NCBI GenBank assembly: GCA_030917105.1
Contig: JAUPVI010000018.1
Location: 1 to 11,073, forward strand
DNA length: 11,073 bases
Direction: 5' to 3'
DNA from: Candidatus Babelota bacterium
Lineage (GTDB): Bacteria > Babelota > Babeliae > Babelales > JAUPTZ01
Made by a program: the position numbers and the translations under genes. This document shows, in pieces, positions 1 to 5,311 of this stretch (the stretch's first letter is position 1; every line of letters begins with the position of its first letter). Below the pieces are notes generated by a model. That model saw nothing but the letters and a program-made list of their open reading frames with translations. It was not told the origin of the DNA and did no database searches.

Positions 1-1102
1 CACGACCTGCAAGATTAAATCTCATCAAGCGATTGCGAAGATCTTCGGAGACCTTGCCGTTGCGAAGCGAAATCTGCCAACAGCTCATTCCGCTCGGAAG
101 ATTTACTTGGAATTCACCATTCAATGTAGATACCGGAATTTCAACATCGGCACTCCCATCAATAGCCTGATCCAGCCGGCGGTTTATTTCATCCGCTCCT
201 TGAAATACCTTCTTGTAGCGAGCTGTAATAACGGAAGACTCAAGAAAATCGCCTTGGTAAGAGTTAGAATCTTTCTGATTCCCGTTTATATCAAAAATGT
301 AAAGATACTGAACTAGACTGTCTGGGCGGTTGCCATACAAAATATACAATGCCCCTTTCCGCTGGCCATTGGGCATAAAACTTGCACAAAACTCAGTGCC
401 ACTTACACGATCACGATCGAGAACAGCTTTAATGCGTGTTGCCGCCTCACGAGTCAAATGAAAATCATCATCTCCCACATGTTGAATATTGAGGATATTA
501 TTACGAAGACAGGCAAGATCTTGTGCAGCTGCAATCGTTGACGATCGTCCCTCAGCCACCGGTGCTAATGATGCCACAAACCTCTCTGTACGTCGTCTGG
601 ATGCCGCCGCGTTCCCAATCGGTTTCTCTACCACTACTACTGGCGTTAATTCTGGTTGCCTTGCCGAGGCACCTTCTTCCGGCATTCGACCCTCTTCGCC
701 CTCACCAGATACCTCTGCCGCCGATGCCGACGCGCTCGAACCAGCCGCTGCGCCTTCTAATTTTCTAGCTGATACCACTGCCGCTACCTGCGGCGCTCCT
801 TCTTGCTCTTCCGCAGAGTCAGTCAAATACCCATGCCCAGCATACGCCGTACCCGCACCGGCAATTAACGCGCCTAAAATAGCCATAATAAGGCGCCGAT
901 GAGCCTGCTCACGTTCAACCACTGTACTCGCTTGTTTCATCCGGCTATACGCTTTTTTAGCCACATACCCAAGCCCGCCGGTTGCCGCCAATAATAGAAG
1001 CGGCGCACCAAGACTTTTAGCATCTTTTTTTGCCATAACTGGCTGCGCCACCGCAACAAAACTCACCAGACTTAAAAGCATTATCTTCTTAACAAAATTC
1101 AC
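1..1102 (-). CDS. Unrecognised secreted/membrane protein, 3' end beyond the window
   Basis: An uninterrupted minus-strand reading frame of 367 codons runs from 1102 off the left edge, so the C terminus is missing. I place the start at the GTG at 1102, because it gives a positive N-region (MNFVKK) before a hydrophobic core and an Ala-x-Ala-like site (PVMA, residue 24); the ATG at 1081 is the alternative and would lack the basic N-region. Two further hydrophobic stretches follow (about residues 31-47 and 71-90), separated by a short basic segment. After them come an Ala/Ser/Glu-rich low-complexity linker (about 96-190) and a folded-looking, mixed-composition domain (about 191-367+) with two Cys (198, 239). 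I do not recognise the C-terminal domain. The likely topology is an exported or inner-membrane-anchored protein with the linker and C-terminal domain on one side. The gene is divergent from rpsB and separated from it by 353 bp. The open frame is certain; the function is unknown. Confidence 0.75.
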   Translation of the reverse strand, partial: MNFVKKIMLLSLVSFVAVAQPVMAKKDAKSLGAPLLLLAATGGLGYVAKKAYSRMKQASTVVEREQAHRRLIMAILGALIAGAGTAYAGHGYLTDSAEEQEGAPQVAAVVSARKLEGAAAGSSASASAAEVSGEGEEGRMPEEGASARQPELTPVVVVEKPIGNAAASRRRTERFVASLAPVAEGRSSTIAAAQDLACLRNNILNIQHVGDDDFHLTREAATRIKAVLDRDRVSGTEFCASFMPNGQRKGALYILYGNRPDSLVQYLYIFDINGNQKDSNSYQGDFLESSVITARYKKVFQGADEINRRLDQAIDGSADVEIPVSTLNGEFQVNLPSGMSCWQISLRNGKVSEDLRNRLMRFNLAGR

Positions 1103-1174
1103 ACCGCCCCATGTTATTCAACTTTTTTCTTAATTCTTAACCTCAATACTAGAATACCATAAGACGCAAGGAAA

Positions 1175-1203
1175 ATTATACTTAGTTTAAGAAAATGGGA
1201 AAA
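1175..1203 (-). promoter_or_regulatory. Possible promoter for the leftward gene
   Basis: On the minus strand a perfect -10 TATAAT lies at 1180-1175, 73 bases before the GTG start. At 17-bp spacing the -35 position reads TTTTCC (1203-1198), only a 3/6 match. Transcription would begin near 1168. The call rests on the -10 alone. Confidence 0.3.
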
Positions 1204-1289
1204 AACTAGGACATCGCGAGGGTTTCGCGTCCGGACAGCCCCTGCGCGATCCAACAACACCGCGCCAAAGCAGGTTATTTACAGGGACC

Positions 1290-1317
1290 TTGAGATTTCT
1301 GGCTATTCCGTTATACT
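1290..1317 (+). promoter_or_regulatory. rpsB promoter (sigma-70 type)
   Basis: TTGAGA (1290-1295) and TATACT (1312-1317) are separated by 16 bp; each is a 5/6 match to consensus. Predicted initiation is near 1324, giving a leader of about 130 nt before the S2 start codon. Upstream, at 1209-1232, lies a small imperfect inverted repeat (CGCGA / TCGCG flanked by GGA / TCC) between the two divergent genes. Otherwise I see nothing notable in 1103-1289. Confidence 0.6.
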
Positions 1318-1323
1318 TACCGG

Positions 1324-1455
1324 CTCATTGCTGCACAGTGTAGTAATGATCGTTGCGAGTGTTTTCACGCACTGGTTTGCCGGGGTGGCCGTAAGGCCCA
1401 GAGAAAACGCACGATATATAACCCTTTAATAACCAATACAAAAAGGTAGTTTTAC
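1324..1455 (+). promoter_or_regulatory. Structured rpsB mRNA leader, candidate S2 autoregulatory element
   Basis: The leader can fold into a closed element. ATCGT (1349-1353) pairs with ACGAT (1411-1415), GC (1355-1356) with GC (1409-1410), and GTTTTC (1361-1366) with GAAAAC (1403-1408). Inside, GGCC (1387-1390) pairs with GGCC (1395-1398) across a GTAA loop, which fits the GNRA class. A short A-rich single strand with the Shine-Dalgarno-like AAGG (about 1443-1446) follows. In E. coli, S2 is known to repress its own mRNA through the leader. That this element does so is inference from position and pairing only; I cannot say it matches the E. coli fold. Confidence 0.4.
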
Positions 1456-2499
1456 ATGTCTATGATCGATTTAAAGAAACTGGTTGAAGCAGGCGTCCAT
1501 TTTGGCCACCATTCCTCTAAGTGGCATCCAAAAATGAAGCCGTACATCTGGGGAACTCGCAATAAAGTTCACTTGATCAACGTAGCAAAAACCGCATTCT
1601 TACTCGATCGCGCTGAAAAATTCCTTGAAGCTGCTGCCGCTGAAGGCAAACAAATTTTGTGGGTTGGTACCAAAAAGACTGCACAACCAATTATCCGCGC
1701 AATGGCTGAACAACTTGGTATGCCGTTTGTATATCACCGCTGGATCGGCGGTACATTGAGCAACTTTGATCAAGTTCGCAAAGCTATTACCCGCCTTCTG
1801 CATCTCCGTGACGCAGCTACTAAATCAACTGGCCGTCAAACCAAGAAGGAACACAGTGTCATGCTCAAGGAAATTGAACGCCTTGAAAAGAACATTGGTG
1901 GTATTTCGAGCATGAACACATTACCAGCAGCCATTGTCGTTGTTGACGCAAAGAAAGAACGCGCCGTTATTCGCGAAGCAAACAATGTCGGCATTCCAGT
2001 TGTCTGTTTGGTTGACACCAACACCGACCCATCAGGCGTATCATATTTGATCCCTGGAAACGATGACTCTGCAAAATCTATCGAAGTTATCTTCAGCCAA
2101 TTAGCAGCAAGTGCGCAAAAGGGTAAGGCTATTGCTGACGCCGCTGCCGCTGAAGCAGCTGCAAAAGCCGCCGCTGAACGTGCCGCACGCAAAAAAGCTG
2201 CTGATGAAAAGAAAGCTGCCGATGACAAACGTGCTGCAGAAGCTCGCGAAGCAGCGAAAAAAACTAAAGAAGAAATTGCAGCTAAAGTTGATGCATTGCC
2301 AAAGCACACAGCAAAAGCAGAAGCTAAACCTAAGGCTGTTGAAGTAAAAGCTGAGGCACCAAAGGGTGAAGCAAATAGTGAAGCTGCTCCTACAGTAGAA
2401 GCTCCTAAAAAAGCAAAGCCTGTAGCTAAAAAAGAAGAAGCTAAACCTGCTGCGAAGAAGCCTGCTGCTGCTAAAGCGCCGGCTAAAAAAGCTAAGTAA
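1456..2499 (+). CDS. rpsB: 30S ribosomal protein S2 with a long Ala/Lys-rich C-terminal tail
   Basis: S2 is a small-subunit ribosomal protein that binds late in 30S assembly and helps position S1 and mRNA. The N-terminal 225 residues are a clear S2: EAGVHFGHH (11-19), the WHPKMKPYIWGTRN block (23-36), HRWIGGTLSNF (94-104) and the C-terminal signature around DTNTDPSGVSYLIPGNDDS (187-205). S2 is normally about 230-260 residues; this protein has 347. The extra 120 or so split into an Ala/Lys/Glu segment that should form a long single helix (about 226-280) and a disordered Pro/Ala/Lys part (281-347) ending PAKKAK. The first ATG follows AAAAAGGTAG at a usual distance; Met3 is an alternative start. 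The usual partner tsf is not downstream; tRNA-Ser follows after 16 nt. Confidence 0.97.
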   Translation: MSMIDLKKLVEAGVHFGHHSSKWHPKMKPYIWGTRNKVHLINVAKTAFLLDRAEKFLEAAAAEGKQILWVGTKKTAQPIIRAMAEQLGMPFVYHRWIGGTLSNFDQVRKAITRLLHLRDAATKSTGRQTKKEHSVMLKEIERLEKNIGGISSMNTLPAAIVVVDAKKERAVIREANNVGIPVVCLVDTNTDPSGVSYLIPGNDDSAKSIEVIFSQLAASAQKGKAIADAAAAEAAAKAAAERAARKKAADEKKAADDKRAAEAREAAKKTKEEIAAKVDALPKHTAKAEAKPKAVEVKAEAPKGEANSEAAPTVEAPKKAKPVAKKEEAKPAAKKPAAAKAPAKKAK

Positions 2500-2515
2500 T
2501 TTTTTAGCGCACCTT

Positions 2516-2607
2516 GGAGAGATGGCTGAGAGGCTGAAGGCGCATGATTGGAAATCGTGTATATCCTGAAAAGGGTATCGAGGGTTCGAATCCCTCTCTC
2601 TCCACCA
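2516..2607 (+). tRNA. tRNA-Ser(GGA) with encoded CCA
   Basis: The cloverleaf is complete. The acceptor GGAGAGA (2516-2522) pairs with TCTCTCC (2597-2603). The anticodon stem is CATGA/TCGTG around the loop TTGGAAA, with anticodon GGA at 2550-2552, so it reads UCC and UCU. A long class II variable arm (TATCC / GGGTA) is diagnostic of serine with this anticodon. The T arm is GAGGG-TTCGAAT-CCCTC. CCA is encoded at 2605-2607. Base 73 (2604) is A, whereas the serine tRNAs I know best from bacteria carry G there. The 16-nt gap after rpsB, with no convincing terminator, suggests release by processing of a common transcript. Confidence 0.95.
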
Positions 2608-2648
2608 GCTTTCGCCTTTTCGGCGCCACAATGAATAATTACAAAAAA

Positions 2649-2738
2649 TAGGGCGATAAAGACCCAAACCGCTTACTCTGCCAGGCCCGGAAGGGAGCAA
2701 CAGGAGCAGTTTGATCTTGTATCGCCCTTTTCTCTTGC
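2649..2738 (+). repeat. 90-bp direct repeat, copy 1 (SRP RNA unit)
   Basis: This 90-bp unit, from the TA before the SRP RNA to TTTTCTCTTGC after it, recurs at 3181-3270 with 85 of 90 identical positions. Flanking sequence outside the unit does not match. The duplicated segment is therefore almost exactly the RNA gene plus its 3' U-rich tail. Confidence 0.95.
2651..2727 (+). ncRNA. ffs: Signal recognition particle RNA, minimal bacterial (4.5S-like) form, canonical copy
   Basis: The 77-nt RNA folds as one long hairpin. GGGCGATA pairs with TATCGCCC, then AAGA with TCTT, CAAAC with GTTTG, and GCTT with GAGC. An asymmetric loop and a short helix (TGC opposite ACA) lead to the hallmark tip: CAGG / AGCA symmetric loop, CCC / GGG helix and a GGAA tetraloop at 2689-2692. 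This tip is the binding site for Ffh and the element that promotes FtsY docking during co-translational targeting of membrane and secreted proteins. No Alu-type domain is present. TTTTCTCTT after the closing stem can serve as an intrinsic terminator. The gene lies 43 nt after tRNA-Ser and may share its transcript. A diverged second copy is at 3183. Confidence 0.93.
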
Positions 2739-2824
2739 CGTAAAAATACCTCACATTCTTGCAAAAAAAATTCCGCGGGCATTAGACTTAAGAAGTTAAA
2801 AAACCTCTATTACTAGGAGTCTTT

Positions 2825-3136
2825 ATGCTAAAAACCCACCACATACTTCTAACGCTTGCTACCGCACTACTTCTTCCTAAGCTCTCTTTGCACACAAAGC
2901 TAAACTCTGCAGAAGAAAGAGAAGAAGCACAGGATAAAAAACTGAATACGACACAAGAGAGACGGGAAAAAATGCTGGAGCACCAGCAAAAAGAACGGAC
3001 GAAAGTCCTGGCAGAAGAAAAACTGGCAGAAGAGAAAAAGGCGCTGGAAGAACGAAAAAAAGAAGAAAAAAATAGTCACAGTGAGAACAAAAGAATAGAG
3101 GTTGCTAAAACCGAGACGCGACCACGTACTAAATAA
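2825..3136 (+). CDS. Small exported, highly charged helical protein, not recognised
   Basis: This 103-residue frame has a good Shine-Dalgarno (AGGAG, 2815-2819) five bases before the ATG, which supports a real gene. Residues 1 to about 20 form a signal peptide-like segment (basic start, LLTLATALLLP core); the cleavage site is unclear because no neat A-x-A is present. Residues about 29-85 are almost entirely Glu, Lys, Arg, Gln and Ala/Leu with no Pro or Gly, and should form a continuous helix or coiled coil. The last 18 residues are polar and probably disordered. No family is recognised; such composition gives spurious similarity to many coiled-coil proteins, so a name from a search alone would not be safe. 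The gene sits between two copies of the SRP RNA. It is a secreted or periplasmic protein if the signal is used. Confidence 0.65.
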   Translation: MLKTHHILLTLATALLLPKLSLHTKLNSAEEREEAQDKKLNTTQERREKMLEHQQKERTKVLAEEKLAEEKKALEERKKEEKNSHSENKRIEVAKTETRPRTK

Positions 3137-3180
3137 GCAAGCAACTTGAACTGCTAACATACACTCATACACTATAGACG

Positions 3181-3270
3181 TAGGGCGATAAAGACCCAAA
3201 CCGCTTACTCTACCAGACCCAGAAGGGAGCAATAGAAGCAGTTTGATCTTGTATCGCCCTTTTCTCTTGC
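3181..3270 (+). repeat. 90-bp direct repeat, copy 2 (SRP RNA unit)
   Basis: Second copy of the unit at 2649-2738, in the same orientation and 532 bp downstream. The five differences (3212, 3217, 3221, 3233, 3236) all fall in the distal half of the RNA, and each is A or T here against G or C in copy 1. The outer stem and the 3' tail are identical. Confidence 0.95.
3183..3259 (+). ncRNA. Second, diverged SRP RNA copy (variant tetraloop AGAA and altered symmetric loop)
   Basis: This has the same length and fold as the copy at 2651. Three of the five changes respect the structure: G to A at 3212 and C to T at 3233 are partners in one helix (G-C becomes A-U), and G to A at 3236 turns a U-G pair into U-A. 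The other two hit the functional tip: the last G of the symmetric loop CAGG becomes A (3217), and the GGAA tetraloop becomes AGAA (3221-3224), leaving the GNRA class. A possible -10 (TATAGA, 3173-3178) sits just upstream, and the TTTTCTCTT terminator-like tail is kept, so independent transcription is possible. It may be a specialised SRP RNA, a second working copy, or an early pseudogene. The sequence alone cannot decide, but the compensated pair argues against pure decay. Confidence 0.75.
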
Positions 3271-3284
3271 TCGCGCGCGCCCTT

Positions 3285-3313
3285 TTGCCAATCGGTCCAA
3301 AAATCGGTAGAGT
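3285..3313 (+). promoter_or_regulatory. Promoter for the Sel1-dnaX-der gene series
   Basis: TTGCCA (3285-3290, 5/6) and TAGAGT (3308-3313, 4/6) are spaced by an ideal 17 bp. Initiation would fall near 3320, just before a strong hairpin and about 47 nt before the first Sel1 gene. The site also lies just downstream of the second SRP RNA's tail. Confidence 0.5.
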
Positions 3314-3317
3314 AACA

Positions 3318-3340
3318 ATGTCCGGTTTTCCAACCGGCAT
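3318..3340 (+). promoter_or_regulatory. Hairpin at the predicted 5' end of the Sel1 mRNA
   Basis: CCGGTT (3322-3327) and AACCGG (3332-3337) form a perfect 6-bp stem around TTCC. ATG (3318-3320) and CAT (3338-3340) can extend it past one bulged T. It coincides with the predicted transcription start, and no U-run follows, so it is not a terminator. A 5' stabilising hairpin is the simplest reading; a protein-binding palindrome is the alternative. Confidence 0.45.
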
Positions 3341-3366
3341 CTCAAAACTGTATCGGAAAAACACTC

Positions 3367-4413
3367 ATGAAATATATACATTACATCCTCCCTTTCTTCC
3401 TTGTATCTGCCTGCGCACCCCTCTCAGCAGAGCCGGCAAACGCCGCAGACCCCGAAAGATTTGACGCTGCTTCCCAATATCGCATTGGCAAGGCCTACAT
3501 AACATTCGGCCACAAATATGAACGCGCCTTGCCATGGCTCCAGGCTGCTGCAAGGCAAGGACATCTAGACGCTCAGTTCATTGTTGGCACTCTCTATTAC
3601 CAAGGTCTTGGTACACAAAAAGATGAAGCCGAGGGTTTCAAATGGTTTTTTGCCGCCGCGAACAACGGTCATGCAGAAGCACAATATAATCTTGGACTAC
3701 TTTACTTGGACGGCAAGATTATCCCCCAAGACCTTCAACTCGCCATTAAGTGGCTTGAGGCCGCTGCCGAACAAGGCTATGCGCCAGCGCAGTTCGAACT
3801 CGGCTCAGATTACCTCTTTGGCGAGCGCGGTATACCACTTGACCCTCAAAAAGGCATCTATTGGCTAGAAACAATAGCAAACAATAATGAACCAGAAAGC
3901 AACGACGCTAGCGGTCGCGCTGCGTACATTCTTGGCACCTTGTACTTAAATGGAGAACATGTGACGCAAAGTGACGCCGAAGGGGCGAAGTGGTGCGCCC
4001 TTGCTACGCAAAAAGGCTCGCTGTATGGCACCTATCATCTTGGATTTCTCTCCATGGTTGGCCGCGGCATCGAAAAAAACATACCCGAAGCAATCGACCT
4101 TTTCACCTATGTTACACACCATGCTAGTGAACAAGATAGAGACGTTGCAGGTTATGCTGCCTACTGCCTTGCACGGCTCTATCGCGATAACACAGAAATC
4201 CCTCAAGATCTAGAAAAAAGCTTTGAATGGTATACCTTCGCCGCAGAGAAAGACAACGCCGAGGCGCTACATGATCTTGATGAGATTTATGCTGCAGCCA
4301 ACAAGAGAAAGGCACAGGATCCAAACGCACCTGAGCACCCTGAAAACAACCCTATAATCACTGAATCAACCTCACATGACACCAATCTTGCAGAATCGCC
4401 TGAGATCCCGTAG
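3367..4413 (+). CDS. Sel1-like repeat putative lipoprotein
   Basis: A 348-residue exported protein. Residues 1-26 form a signal sequence with a lipobox (VSAC, Cys16), so lipid anchoring is likely; cleavage after ANA (24-26) by signal peptidase I is the alternative. About seven Sel1-like repeats of 36-40 residues fill about 32-298. Each shows the A-x-x-x-L-G-x-x-Y-x-x-G core, an acidic turn, then A-x-x-W and A-A-x-x-G, for example around 69-101 and 105-137. The unit at about 140-180 is longer and the sixth (219-250) is degenerate. Such units stack into an alpha-solenoid that binds other proteins; in bacteria they occur in envelope and host-interaction proteins. A Pro/Asn/Glu-rich tail (314-348) is probably disordered. 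The Shine-Dalgarno is weak (GGA, about nine bases upstream). Another Sel1 gene starts 39 bp downstream. The specific partner is unknown. Confidence 0.88.
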   Translation: MKYIHYILPFFLVSACAPLSAEPANAADPERFDAASQYRIGKAYITFGHKYERALPWLQAAARQGHLDAQFIVGTLYYQGLGTQKDEAEGFKWFFAAANNGHAEAQYNLGLLYLDGKIIPQDLQLAIKWLEAAAEQGYAPAQFELGSDYLFGERGIPLDPQKGIYWLETIANNNEPESNDASGRAAYILGTLYLNGEHVTQSDAEGAKWCALATQKGSLYGTYHLGFLSMVGRGIEKNIPEAIDLFTYVTHHASEQDRDVAGYAAYCLARLYRDNTEIPQDLEKSFEWYTFAAEKDNAEALHDLDEIYAAANKRKAQDPNAPEHPENNPIITESTSHDTNLAESPEIP

Positions 4414-4452
4414 ACTCTTGGGCATGTCACTTTTTTAAGAAAGGTCCCATCC

Positions 4453-4893
4453 ATGCTATTTCTCTTATTTTCAGTATTCTTCTTGCTCTCCGCTGCTTCC
4501 GCTAAAGCGCGCGTAACAGAACCTCGAACCCCAGCCAGAACAGAAGAAGATCGAACGCCAATAAATACACTCAGAAAGAATGCAGCGTCAGGAGATCCAG
4601 ACGCACAATACCAACTCGCCCGCCGGTATGACCGCGGTGCCGGTATGCAAAAAGACCCACGAATGGCTGCGGTATGGCTTCTCGCAGCAGCAGAACAAGG
4701 CCATGCTACCGCACAATTCTACCTTGGTATTAAATATGAAAATGGTGAGGGGGTACCCGCAAACAGCACAATCGCCCTCCAATGGTATGCGGAAGCCAAC
4801 AAAGGGGGAATCCCACGAGCCAAACAGGCATTCGATGAGCTCTATGCAAAAGTAAATAACCGTACCAATAATGAGATTACTACCAATGAATGA
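4453..4893 (+). CDS. Small secreted Sel1-like repeat protein
   Basis: This 146-residue protein starts with a very hydrophobic signal peptide (1-19, ending SAASAKA), with no Cys, so it is predicted to be released to the periplasm or beyond. A short polar stretch (20-45) leads to two clear Sel1-like repeats (about 48-83 and 84-119). Both carry the A-Q-Y/F-x-L-x-x-x-Y-x-x-G-x-G core followed by A-x-x-W-x-x-x-A; the first ends AAAEQGHA. A partial third unit and an Asn/Thr-rich end follow. AAAGG about eight bases before the ATG supports the start. It is a short relative of the larger Sel1 gene immediately upstream, probably arising by duplication of part of a solenoid gene, and probably shares its transcript. 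The stop codon overlaps the next gene. Confidence 0.85.
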   Translation: MLFLLFSVFFLLSAASAKARVTEPRTPARTEEDRTPINTLRKNAASGDPDAQYQLARRYDRGAGMQKDPRMAAVWLLAAAEQGHATAQFYLGIKYENGEGVPANSTIALQWYAEANKGGIPRAKQAFDELYAKVNNRTNNEITTNE

Positions 4894-5242
4894 AGAAATC
4901 TTAAAAGATCCCTTTATACAATGCCATACAGCTATCCTCAGAGGGGATTTCGCCACAGCTGACAAGCTAATCAGCGAAGGATTAGATGTTCGTAACCCGG
5001 CAGAAACGGTTGCTCTTTTACTTGGCGTCCTCACCGGCGATGGGCTCTCATACAGTCATGACAATTTTGATAGAGCCGCCCAGGTAGCCAAGCGCTACAG
5101 CCTCAGCTATGATCACTTGAAATCGTGGTACGAAGCAAGATTTGCATGGTATAAAGAGAAAAATGTGAACATAGAAGCTGAAGCGCCAGGGCTTGCGCTC
5201 TGTGGCGAGTTCTTAGCGTATCAGAAAACCAAAGTGGCCTAG
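4886..5242 (+). CDS. Small cytoplasmic protein, not recognised
   Basis: The frame is open from an ATG at 4871, but I prefer the ATG at 4886: it overlaps the preceding stop by only 8 bp, as in translationally coupled genes, and has a GAG ten bases upstream. That gives 118 residues. No signal peptide or membrane segment is visible. The N-terminal half (HTAILRGDFATADKLISEG) reads like one helix-turn-helix unit of an ankyrin or TPR-type repeat, followed by a second pair of helices (about 39-80). The rest is amphipathic, with a Trp/Tyr-rich patch (residues 80-88) and a hydrophobic C-terminal helix. No family is recognised. It sits between a secreted Sel1 protein and dnaX, with 69 bp to the dnaX start. 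Gene order, overlap and lack of a competing frame make it likely real. Confidence 0.65.
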   Translation: MNEEILKDPFIQCHTAILRGDFATADKLISEGLDVRNPAETVALLLGVLTGDGLSYSHDNFDRAAQVAKRYSLSYDHLKSWYEARFAWYKEKNVNIEAEAPGLALCGEFLAYQKTKVA

Positions 5243-5311
5243 CCACCCCTTCTAATGTCCGCCCATAAATCGTATACTGCCCCACACATTCAACTAACCG
5301 CGAAAGTAACG

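Noticed and set aside
489..902. Plus-strand open frame opposite the leftward gene
   Set aside because: It is antisense to the low-complexity Ala/Ser/Glu linker, has no ribosome site, and its composition mirrors the linker codons.
2482..2508. 9-bp inverted repeat GCTAAAAAA / TTTTTTAGC over the rpsB stop, as a terminator
   Set aside because: The stem is nearly all A-T and no U-run follows it, so efficient termination is unlikely; it may slightly reduce read-through.
1836..2754. Long minus-strand open frames opposite rpsB, tRNA-Ser and the SRP RNA
   Set aside because: They arise from the Ala/Lys codon bias of the S2 tail, and one crosses two RNA genes; no start signals are present.
5255..5311. 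dnaX start at 5255 (19 extra residues)
   Set aside because: No ribosome site, and the extension lies before the usual N terminus of DnaX; the ATG at 5312 fits the family start.
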